Origin: Bimuria novae-zelandiae CBS 107.79 | Taxonomy: Eukaryota > Ascomycota > Dothideomycetes > Pleosporales > Didymosphaeriaceae | Assembly (NCBI GenBank): GCA_010015655.1 | Contig: ML976659.1 | Coordinates: 447,048 to 511,047, forward strand | Direction of reading: 5' to 3' | Length of the DNA: 64,000 bases | Part shown: positions 10,743 through 20,728 of the stretch, piece by piece | Layout of the letters: the number at the start of each line of letters is the position of its first letter | Numbering within the stretch: position 1 is the first letter of the stretch | The notes under the pieces: generated by a model | Databases searched by the model: none | Told to the model about the DNA's origin: nothing | Seen by the model: the letters and a program-made list of their open reading frames with translations, nothing else | Program-made: the position numbers and the translations under genes

Positions 10743-11245
10743 ATGACTACTGCTACCGCCTGCCCAGTGATCGGATCCACGAACGACGTGCTTCCTCCCA
10801 ACCATCCCGAGATCGACCTCGCCAAAGACGGGCAGGTACGACACGAGACGTTCCTTCCTCCCCAGACCTTCATACTGACTTCCCTTTACAGACCTGCCCA
10901 GTCGTGGGCGCAACAACCGACCACCACCACAACCTACACAAGCACCCCTCCGTCCCAGTCGAGTCCCCTACCGCCACCGAATGTCCCGCCCTCAAGAACG
11001 TCGTCCAGCAGCCCAAGAGCCAGGCCATGGACGACGCCATCTGTCCTGTTGTTGGGACCGCCACGACCGTTCTCCCACCCGACCACCCGGATACCACCGA
11101 GGCGAAGGAAGGGGATGTGTGCCCGGTGACGAAGGCGAGCGTGGAGCATCATAAGCAGAAGGTGCATACGCATCCGAGTCTGCAGGCGGCGAGTGATGTG
11201 GCAGTTTGCCCTGTGACGGGGCAGCATGGGCTGGCCCACGCGTGA
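10743..11245 (+). CDS. small Cys-Pro-Val / His-Pro repeat protein (possible heme-binding)
   Basis: Two exons: 10743-10835 and 10892-11245, with a 56-bp intron (GTACGA...ACAG). The product has 148 residues and matches no family I know. Six Cys-Pro dipeptides occur, at Cys7, 33, 62, 82, 108 and 137, and they are its only cysteines. Five continue as CPV, like heme-regulatory motifs. Four are followed 14-17 residues later by His-Pro (His21, 49, 96, 125). Residues 7-51 and 82-127 are two copies of one unit: CPV, an LPPxHP stretch, a second CPV, then a His-rich run ending HP. No signal peptide or membrane segment is seen. The gene follows a catalase on the same strand, so a role in heme or peroxide handling is my inference. 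Cys/His metal binding other than heme is an alternative. Confidence 0.8.
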
Positions 11246-11551
11246 GCGAAGGGTGTGCGAATAAGATGGGATGGAATATGGCGTTGGGCTGGCGCTTTGG
11301 ATGTAACGTATTCTATGATTATGAGAAATGGAATTTAAACACCATACCAGACTCCTCCTCCCGCATCAGGGCTGTCCATGTTCCACGAAATTAATGAGTC
11401 TGTCAATTTGGGTGCTCAACATGCTTTGAAACTTGCACTACTACTCCGATGCACACTTCACGGCGAAAAATTCTAACAAACAGATAAGACGGATTGTATT
11501 TTTGTACGGCCTCAAGTGCGGCAGTAACGTCTCACTATCAAAATTAACATT

Positions 11552-12786
11552 TCAAACCCACCTCACCTCTCCCTCCCTCCCTTCATGCCTCAGCACCAGC
11601 AACCCTACAAAGCACTCCACAACCTGTACCCACGCCTCCCACACGCCTAAAAACTCCTCGCTCCCCTCCAACTCAAAAAGCTCACAAATTTGTAGCGCCT
11701 CCCTGATCTGCACAAGACTTCCCTTCGCGCCCTCCTTCACCATCCCCCCCACCAACTCCGGTACGAGCACATTCTCACCTTGAGCGGTGAGGAAGGGGCG
11801 GGACGTCACGTACGGCGCGAACGCGAGGAGGAGACAGGTCTCAAGCTCGTCGCGGATCTGCCACGGCGGAGCGACGCGGATGGAGTGAGGCAGCGTGGCG
11901 TGCGTGACGCGGATGTAGGTCTCCATGACGCTGACGAGGGGGGAGGAAAATGGTGTATTAGGGTGAAGGGGTGAGGTGAAGGCGGGGTGGGAGCGACAGG
12001 CGGGGCTGATGAGGTGGACCGCTCTAAGGAGGGCCTCGTGGGCTTCGGAGAAGTGGATGGCGATGTCGCCGTCCTGAGAGGAGGCGGATAGAGTATATGC
12101 GATGGAAGGATCGAGTGGAGCGAGGTTGGGCGTGAAGACTAGGTGGGGCAGTGCGAGGAGGGAAGTGTGCGCGTGGTAGGCGTGCATGGCTTCCTCATCT
12201 TGGAGCTCCGCTTCGCTGAGTGATAGGAAGGGCTCGATGTGGTCTTCGTAGGTGTTTGAGGGAGTGAAGCCTTGCGACATCCACGCGGGTCGTGATCTAC
12301 TGTCGAATGGCTTCGCGAGTATCGTCGCCGGACCTTCATATTCCTTCAGGCTTCTGGTTAGCAAGATTGTTGCAGTGCTGTTGGACTCATTAAGCGATTT
12401 GGGGGCGAGAAAGTTTTTAAGCGACGCGTATACCATACGGCCAGCGTTGGCATATATCTCTGGGATGATACGGAGGAAAGACATGCTGGTAAATGTCGTA
12501 GCTAATGTCTCGATGAGTTGGGGTCCGGTCTAACTTCTCAAGGGAAAGAAGCGAGGAATATTTAAGGCTGGAGAAAGACATGATGGGACTGCATTGTGTG
12601 AGCACACACCATGCATTCGTTGTTTTGACAGATGCTTCGAATTACTTTGCCTAAGCCGCGCACGATGTCGTCAACGGCATCGAGAACGGTATGGCATTTC
12701 TTACAGCGGGCAAAGATGGAGTGGGAAGAACAAAGTAAGATCGGATAGAGCTTAGATAGCCGTGTGATAGATTTATGCAGGGACAT
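11552..12786 (-). CDS. unknown protein
   Basis: A long open exon (11552-12529) encodes 325 residues. An ATG at 12484 would start a 310-residue protein, but the frame is open further up to an acceptor at 12530 and reads like protein (TGPQLIETLATTFTSMSF). An upstream exon at 12610-12786 starts with ATG and contains CKKCHTVLDAVDDIVRGLGK, then ICQNNEC. It joins in frame across an 80-bp intron (GTGTGT...TTAG) to give 384 residues. The body is helical-looking, with Trp/Pro motifs such as RPAWMSQGF and PPWQIRDELETCLLLAFAPYV. I do not recognise the family. A regulatory-type protein related to C-terminal parts of fungal transcription factors is possible but unsupported. The upstream exon is less certain than the main one. 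Confidence 0.55.
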
Positions 12787-12833
12787 TCCAGTGTTATGTT
12801 AGGGAAGAATTTTGCCAACCGAGCGAAGCCTCT

Positions 12834-14101
12834 TTACTCCTTTTCAGCGACGTCCCTCTCCTTCGGCGGCGGGAAACCACCGCAGTACTTACACCTGAAA
12901 TCATTAGCTCCTAGTACCAAGCGGTCCGTTGGCGATTACTCACGTGTCGGGGTAACCGGTCCACGGGCTGTTAGGGTACGGCTTTCCGCCAGAGCTCGTC
13001 CACATGTTCACCGGTACCGGGTTCTGGCGAGCCTTCGGGTTGACGCCGACGTCGATGGTCGCATACAGACCATCCTCAATCTTGTCACCGATGAGCGAGA
13101 TCTTCAAGGTAGGATCGTCGCCGCCTTGGCTGCCCATAGCGAAAAGGAAGTCTTCAGCGTTAGTGGTCACCTGCTGGGTGTTGATGTTGTAGGGTACCGT
13201 CTTCTCAACCTGGTTGAGGAAGTTCTGCTCGATATACAATTGACCGACGTGAGAAATGGAACCACCGGAAATGGTCTTGTTCGGGAGGAGTGTTGCACCA
13301 TGATGCACGATGGCTAACGACAATTAGCGCGTGGTTCTGTAGCTAATGCGCGGGCAACCCACTGTGCAGGTGATTTGTGCGACCGACATAATGGCCGGGG
13401 ATAATGGTAATAAAGGTGGCGGTTCCGTTTGCACTAGTCGTCTGCAATCCACGCAGAGCATTGCTGACTAGCGAGGATGGGCCACCGTCGCCGTTGCCAC
13501 GAGCTTGGACACCAGTGTACACACCCTATGCTGTCAGTCTTAACGCTTGATCACGAGAAGACTTCCACTTGCAGTGGCGTTTGAGCCCCACATCTCAACG
13601 TACGCATCGGTAACGGGCTTGCATGTCGAAGTGTCGACGACGTTGATGTCCAAGTGCGTTACAGCACCCTTCTCACCGGTAAGCAGATCTTCCCGGACGA
13701 GTTCTCCAACGACCCCTGATTGTGTCAGTAGCCGTATTCCTGTGTGTGCGCATCGGAAACCTACAGTACGGCCCCTCAGTTTGCTCAGGATCAAGCGTGC
13801 AAGCAGCATTGGCACCGTACTCGCTCTCGACCTCGCCAACATCTCGACGAGCGAGATCGCCCGGCTTTGCAAAGCCCGCAGCAACACGAAGCTCGTGAAG
13901 CTTAGCCTCACGCCTCTGATGTTGTTCCCTGACCCACCCGCTCTCGATGAGATCCCTCTTGCATGATTGGACAGTTCGGCGTTCTGGGTGGTCGAGATGA
14001 GCTTGTCGTCTCATAATTTCCTTGTTGACGTTGCCCCCGGGGTGGGCAAAGACACCGGTTGCCGGAATGGCGGCAGCCACAGCGTGAGAAATTTGAACCA
14101 T
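12834..14101 (-). CDS. extracellular intradiol ring-cleavage dioxygenase-like protein
   Basis: Five exons: 13765-14101, 13573-13715, 13363-13525, 12944-13313 and 12834-12894; four introns of 47-49 bp; 357 residues. The second intron uses a GC donor (ACT|GCAAGT), which keeps WGSNAT-GVYTGVQ in frame. The N terminus has a short hydrophobic leader ending near VFAHPGG, so secretion is likely. Characteristic blocks are HPERR, CTLDPEQTEGPYW, THLDINVVDTSTCKPV, the Tyr of GVYTG, and the iron-ligand region PGHYVGRTNHLHTIVHHG. Members of this secreted fungal group cleave catechol-type rings, for example from lignin or host phenolics. The protein ends in a short Cys/Lys tail after DT. It is divergent from the amidohydrolase gene, with 1.6 kb between. 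Confidence 0.87.
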
Positions 14102-15669
14102 CTTGACTGTGCAGCAACAGCTCTTTCTAGGGGATTTGATGAAGACACTGGAGTCTCGGCGTCGGATTGTCCCAAATTATTATATTCCCAGCACTTGTCT
14201 TGCCTGCCATCTGCAAGCATATGAGCACAGGGGTGTTGTGCAAGACAGTCCGCCGCCGTCCCATGTCATACCATAGTGTTGAGAATCTGCAAGGCGGTAA
14301 GTTTCTTCTCAGATTGCTGGTCATCATCACAAATATTGTGATAGGTCGAGTTTGTGATTGCCGCGTGCCGCGTGCTTCCGCTTGATTGAACTCATCTATC
14401 AGTAGGCTTCGTAAGACCTTGGCACCCGGGTTACATCGTTACACAAAAAGCTTGAGTGAGTAAATGGTCTGCAAAGCGACCATCGGAAAGCAGCCCTGGA
14501 TCATTAGCCGGGTTTGTGGAGGTCGTGGGTCTTGCAGACTCGGTAGTTGGAGACGCGGTGAGGGAATGTTGGAGAAGCTTGGGAGACGCGCACGGATTTA
14601 GTCAGCCCAGTTGCCCCAACCTCAACACCAAAGTCCAACGATCGATCACCGGATGACCATTTCACGTAATCGGACCCCCTCACATTCGCGAACACAGGCA
14701 GCCACTCACCAGCTCTTTGGACACGCATTTTGCCCAGTTGCACTCTACTCCTATGCATGATGTTTGCCTGCGGCGCTGTTCCAGGAAATCCCATTCCGAA
14801 GGCGGCAAAGCAGGTTAAGAAGAGCCACTGAACGAATCAAATTGACCCAGGTCGATCATTCACGCGTTAGCTTGTGGTCTCTGCTGCAGGTATCGAAAGG
14901 TGTGGCCGTTGAAAAACGCCGTCCGGCGTGACATGGCCGACAACATCGGTAAATACAGATATACTGCCTCATGTTCCTGGATGGCAACTAATCGGTTTCG
15001 GTGTAGATAGTCTTGAACGTGTTTCTCGATGCTAAACTGCATAGTGATTTGTCTGGGTTGTCAGGGATCTTGTGCGCGTACTCTGTGGGACCACGGCTCG
15101 AGCAGTCGGCCAAACTTTTCGAAGTCATATGTCAGTTACTAATCCCCTTTCGACAGGTTCACTGAATGCGTAAGTTATGTCATGAGCTTCCGCATGTTGC
15201 AGAGGAACAGCTCCGCGGTGAAGAAGTTGAAAGAGGCAAAGAACATGTAACCGACGATGACGGGACGCTAGAAGTGCACCCATCCTAAAAGGGCCTAGCG
15301 CCTGATCCAAGAGAACGCCCACGCGTCAAACCGGCTATATCTGCGAGGACAATTCCTTGTCTAGTGGCTGTTTCTCTTCAGTTCTCACGTTTTCTTTCTT
15401 TAGAAGAAAATCCTCAGCGTGACGAACACTGTGTTCTATCTTTAAGGCGATGTTGGGAGGATTTATCGACGCTCGCGAAATGCGGAGGTTGGGTGGCGTC
15501 AACCGCCCGCTAAGTAGCGGGGACGGGACGGTTTCAACTATCTTATCTCAACCACGACCTTCCAATTTGCTCATAGGAGGTGTGAGCAGCCCGGGCATAT
15601 AACAGTGCTTGCATCCTAGAAGTGACAATTTTCAAATTCCTACAACGACATCGGATAGTCGCAGTCAGA
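14102..15669. other. divergent intergenic region with a possible coding relic
   Basis: 1.57 kb between two divergent genes. On the minus strand at about 15185-15275 an isolated stretch reads RPVIVGYMFFASFNFFTAEL and continues LFLCNMRK, a hydrophobic membrane-helix-like segment with no intact ORF around it. It may be a fragment of a dead transporter gene. A second minus-strand patch at about 14780-14825 (WLFLTCFAAFGMGFPG) is similar in character. Nothing else was recognised. Confidence 0.3.
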
Positions 15670-18604
15670 ATGGACAAACCGCTCCCTGATGGGCTACCTA
15701 CGTACAGCGACGCAACAGCATCCACTTCTGCATCACGACCGACCTGGGCGAATCGAAGGCGAAGGAGAAGAGGTGTTCGCGTCGTTGCTACAGCGTGCCT
15801 AGCTTATCTCGCCTACTCTGCCTACAGTATCGCCAGTAACACGCAGCGACCCAGCAGCATACTCTCAGTCGAACGGTTACAAGAAGATTATGCAGTATGT
15901 GCCGCTCTTCGAAGAAAGCCGACCGAAGCTAGCGAACCACGTGGCTACAACAAACGTTGGATCAATGGCACGAAGCCCTTGCTTATTCGCAATGCTACCA
16001 TCTGGACAGGCGAACCTGCGACAGGCACTTCAGAGGAAGAAACAAGAGCTGGCAAAGGATGGTCATGGGTGTCTGGTGATGTATTCGTCGATAAGGGTCT
16101 AATCGTGCAGATCCAGCCGTCTATCCAGTCTGCATCCTTGCCTTCTGATACCGATATCTTTGAAGCGAATGGTCGTCTGCTGACTGCGGGAATCGTCGAC
16201 ATGCATAGCCATGCCGGATTATCGAGCGTGGGCGACTTACAAGATGACACAAATGAGATGTCTACAGACATCACGCCCTATGTTCGCTCAATCGACGGTG
16301 TAGACCCATTACAGCCGGAATTTGAGTATATCAAGAGCGGAGGCGTGACTACGAGTTTATTTCTCCCAGGGAGCGGGAACAACATGGGTGGTGAAGCCTA
16401 CGTACTAAAATTTGCCGTGGGCAAGAAGAATGGCAGGAAAGAGATCAGCCAGCAAGACCTTTACGCCGACCCCGACAGGAACTGGCGATATATGAAGATG
16501 GCGTGCGGTGAAAATCCGAAACGTGTTTACGGCAAAGTGGGCGAACATGGCCCAGTCAGTCGTCTGGGTGAGGCATGGGAGTTTCGGCATGCACTCGAAC
16601 AAGCGCAGCAATATGTGAAGGAGCAATATGACTGGTGCGCCGCTGCCGATTCTCTGGGCGCTAAGAATATGGCCACGTACCTGAAGAAGGACCTCGAGTG
16701 GGAGAGTCTCGGTGCAGTGCTGAGGGGTCAGGTTAGGATAAACACCCACTGCTACACGATCCCCGACTTGGAAGCTTTCGTGCGACACACGAACGAGTTC
16801 AAATTCCGCGTCTATGCTTTCCACCATGCGCACCAGACTTTCCTTGTGCCTGAAATATTAAAGCGCGCCTGGGGAGGAACGCCCGCTGCTGCATTGTTTG
16901 CAGACAACAGTAAGCCAGACTTAAACTACGCATGGAGTGGTTCATTGACGGTCTATAGTGTATTACAAAGTAGAAGCATATACCGCGTCCGAGCGCGCAG
17001 GAGCAATCCTATATGCACACAACATCACTCCTACGTACGTCTCCGACAATCCAGTTCTGAATTCCCAGCATGTCGTCTTCGAGGCGGCAAAAGCTTACGG
17101 ATACGGACTTCCTTACCATGCTGCCCTGGCCGGTGTCACATCCGCTCCCGCCGAGCTACTCGGCTTGGGCGATCGCATTGGCAAGATAAAAGAAGGCTTC
17201 GATGCAGACATTGTGGTCTGGGATTCTGATCCACTGAGCGCTGGTGCAACGCCTGTACAAGTCTGGATCGACGGCGCCCCACAGTTTAAAAGCCCTTACG
17301 GACTGAAGAAGCCCCAGGCAGAACCACTGGTACCAGACACGAAGCTTGCCAATGAGCTGAAGATGTCTTCAATGAACGGATCCGTAGTCTTCACCGGCAT
17401 CACATACGCCTATCCAAAGGGCTCACAAAATGCTCCTTCCGAAGGCGATCACAAAGATAGTATTTCGGCGGTCTTTAACAATGGAAAATTAATATGCCTA
17501 GGAGCCTGTTCTTTCGAAATTGAAGCTGCACAGTCCAGAAACACACACATGGTCCATCTTGAACATGGTCACCTTACACCTCCCTTGACAGCCTTCAGTA
17601 CCACCCTCGGCCTTACAGAAATCGATGCAGAACCCGATACTCATGACGGCTCACCTCCTAGCGAAGGGGTGACCAGAGCAACGGATGGCCTCTTCTTTGG
17701 TGGCAAGCAGCTTGCACACGCCTACGCCCACGGCATCACACGGGCTATCTCTGCGCCAAACAACTTCGGCTTCGAAGCCAAGGGTGTGAGCGTGGGATTC
17801 CGCACAGGTGCCAAGCATAGCTTAGAGGATGGCGCAATCTGGGCTGACGAAGTGGGCTTGCACTACGTACTCACGCTTGCAGCGAAAAAGCACGGTGTGG
17901 GCAGCATTTCCGCTGCCATCGGCATCCTCCGTGGCAAGCTTCTAGACGCTGTCAACGACAATACCACTATCGCTGATGCACCGACGAAAGACAAATATGA
18001 AGAGAAGGCCTACCTGAAACGGGTTGTAAATGGCAGCCTACCGCTCATACTCTCAGTGCATAGCGCCGACACTATCGCCTCAATCATCCGTCTCAAATCC
18101 ACAATCGAGACTGCTATTGCAAAAGCGGCATCTACTTCCTCTACCAGTCCCAAGCTTCGTATCGTCCTCATCGGCGCCGCAGAAGCGCACATCGTAGCGG
18201 CCGAACTCGCAGCGGCCAGCGTACCCGTCATTCTCGCGCCGCTGCAGCCCCATCAAGGCTCCTGGGACCAGAAGCGCTGCCTCACAGGTGCACCTCTGAC
18301 GAACGGCACTACGATCAACTATCTTCTCGACGCGGGTATCCTTGTTGGCATTAGTGTAGAAGAGACATGGGAGACGAGGGACCTGGGTCTGCTGGCGGGG
18401 ATTGCGTATGCAAATAGCGAGGGAAAATTGACGTTTGAGGAAGGTCTGGATCTTGTGGGGAAGAATGTGTATGAGGCGTTGGGGATTGAGGAGCCGAAGG
18501 GCAATGGCGAAGAGTGGGTTGTTTGGGAGGGAAGTCCATTGGAAATTGGAGCCAGGGTGAAAGCTGTTGGTAAAGTGGGTGACGGGATGGATGTTTGGCA
18601 ATAA
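15670..18604 (+). CDS. membrane-anchored amidohydrolase family protein
   Basis: Two exons: 15670-16909 and 16959-18604, with a 49-bp intron (GTAAGC...ATAG); 961 residues. The N terminus is cytosolic and basic (ANRRRRRRGVR), followed by one hydrophobic segment at about residues 37-54, so it is probably a type II membrane protein with the enzyme domain outside the cytosol or in the lumen. The domain begins at LLIRNATIWTG and has the metal-binding DMHSHAG (His179, His181), then FHHAHQT, and a C-terminal AELLGLGDRIGKIKEGFDADIVVWDSD block (written here in parts: AELLGLGDRIG, KEGFDADIVVWDSD) typical of amidohydrolases. A second amidohydrolase-like half follows, with LAHAYAHGITRAISAP and GISVEETWETRDLGLLAG. 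It lacks an obvious HxH and may be structural. The substrate is unknown; imidazolonepropionase-like and CE9-type labels are common for homologues. Confidence 0.82.
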
Positions 18605-19001
18605 GCGCATCGCGGGCATGCCGTGAAGAGCAATGGAAGGATTGATTTGGCAGTGCTTAAAGTAGCGTGGATCATTTTAGGCATCTATCCCTCAGTGGAG
18701 GCGCACCCTAGATCAGATGCCAGATTATTCGTAAAGTCGCCTATTCTGTAACTGTTTCCGACGCGCACTAAGTCAAACAGAATGACAAGCGAGTAGCGCC
18801 GTAATGGATTTGAGAAGAAGAGCTTTCAGAGGTGCAGGCAAAAGTACACGAGAAGGTACGCATGGACGCTCCGTCAGCATCAATTAACTAACTGAAGGTG
18901 CTATTGAGTTAATGATCCCACAGTAGAATGTCCCAACGGAAGCCAAATGATCGGTACCGAAGTTAAGGTCCGGGCCGAAACCTCCATCGTCGAAGCAAAT
19001 C
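18605..19001. other. intergenic between convergent genes
   Basis: About 400 bp between two 3' ends. Nothing was recognised. Confidence 0.5.
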
Positions 19002-20263
19002 TCAATACGTCACCTGGACGCCGCCCGGGATCTCCTTGAGCCCTTGAAGGGGTCAGCCACATCATCATCCGTCTAGATAATACGTACATTTATCAGACCC
19101 AACATCTTCTTTGGCCTGCTGGGCTTTCGTGCACGCGATAGCATCTTTGCCCGCCTGAATCTTCAGGATCTTGGTGCAATCTTCGCTAGCGCAGCCCTTC
19201 CCGAGATTATCCATCGCTCGCTGGAGCGAGTCGTCTTTCCATCCGAAGAGGTAGTCGCCGTGAGCGCCGTACCCAGTTCTGCGCATTTGTGAGAAGATGC
19301 AAAATGTTGGGACACGATACTTACGGATCACCGAAGCTGTAAACGAGCGGTTGCTTGCCATCTTTGAAGTACTTCGGGTCGCTCATCGGTCCGCTCGTGT
19401 CGTACATGATCTCGTACATGACTTGAGGGATCCGGACTGGGTGCGTAGAAGGGCACTTGTCACCCGCAAGCGCACTGTTGCCGGGCGCATACGCGACGTG
19501 GCTACGGTGATCGGGCGAGTCGACGTTGACTCCATCCCAGCATGATGGAAAAATTACTGTAGCCCTGATGCCGCCGGGGCAGGGCTTATTCGGGAACTCA
19601 GAAAAGTCGTTGCGGCCACACGGGGCTCCGGCACCGCCCTCAATACGATCGGCTTCGGAAAGGCAGCGGTGGCAGATGCCTGGGTACTTGTTGCTCTTTG
19701 AGCGGAGCGTGGGGTCTCCTGCGAGCATGCGGAATCCCTTCCGACAATCAACAGAGCGTCCGTAAAACGACTAAGGATGTACTCACCGGCCTCATGGCCG
19801 TCATCTTCATCGTCTTCGTTCCGGAAAATGGGCGCATGTAGTAAACTGTTAACCCTCCGTCCTGTTCGAGAAGGGTTCTGTTCAGACGCCCGTTGGCCAT
19901 CTGAGGTACGCGCTTGTAGGTTCCATTCTCTGGTGATTTGAAGTAGATCGATGCAGTCCAATAATTACTCGTGTCTTCCGTGTAGATACAACTCGTGCAG
20001 GTTGAGGTTTTTGGAGGGTCAATACTGTCAGGATCCATGGTAATGTTAAAACTGTTTCCTCCCACAACCTGATGCATGTGCGGCGAAGGAAGCAGACCAG
20101 GGTTTACGAGAGGGTCTGTCCGCTCCACGACAAGCTGCGAGCAGCCAAAGCGTAGGAAGTCTGCCGAGCCCGAGTTCCCACCTCCAGCCTGGGGCACCGC
20201 TGATGCATCGCGTACAAGCAGCGTGGTGATCGCGACCGTTTGCCAGAACATAGTTGATGGCAT
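19002..20263 (-). CDS. secreted DUF1996 domain protein
   Basis: Four exons: 19787-20263, 19325-19737, 19088-19278 and 19002-19042; introns of 49, 46 and 45 bp; 373 residues. A signal peptide is clear (MPSTMFWQTVAITTLLVRDASA). The domain shows its family marks: LRFGCSQLVVERTDPLVNPG, PHMHQVVGGNSF, TCTSCIYTED, YYMRPF, and later PSCWDG, HVAYAP and ADKCPS-type cysteine motifs ending in GDYLFGWKDD. The last exon is small (VQVTY end) and inferred from splice sites; it gives the WLKEIPGG ending common in these proteins. DUF1996 proteins are secreted, Cys-rich and often carry C-terminal WSC domains, which this one lacks. Function is unknown. Confidence 0.85.
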
Positions 20264-20728
20264 TGACTCGTATGTGCAATGGACTGAAAGTTGTACGACG
20301 AAAGCTACAAAGTGGAATAATTGCGCCTTTTTGTCTTCCAGCCGTATCTCAACATTAATCCCACTGGTTTGCGACGCATCTCGCTCAATCTGGTGTTGCA
20401 CTGGAATATATTACTTCCTAATTCACTTCAATAAGGGCGCCATGTGGCTTCCACTGTGCCGGTACTTATTTCCTTGGCAGCTCCAATGGGGATCACCTCA
20501 CAATCAAACGCCCCTCCCGTCCGCTGTCTTGAAGCGAGTGACCTAACAACTGCCGAAAAGCCCTTTGGACCGATCGGCTAGACCAGGCCGAAGCCGTCCG
20601 AGCTTCAGGATGGTCCTGCTATCGTATCTCTGTTCGCCGCGTTCCCGACCTCCGAACCAAATGCAAACGCCGAAGCCTCAAATACCCCAAATCAAGCAAT
20701 GTACACTGTTTCGTCATAGTGCTGCGAA
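20264..20728. other. intergenic, nothing recognised
   Basis: Promoter side of the DUF1996 gene and 3' flank of the next gene on the same strand. No motif stands out. Confidence 0.5.
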
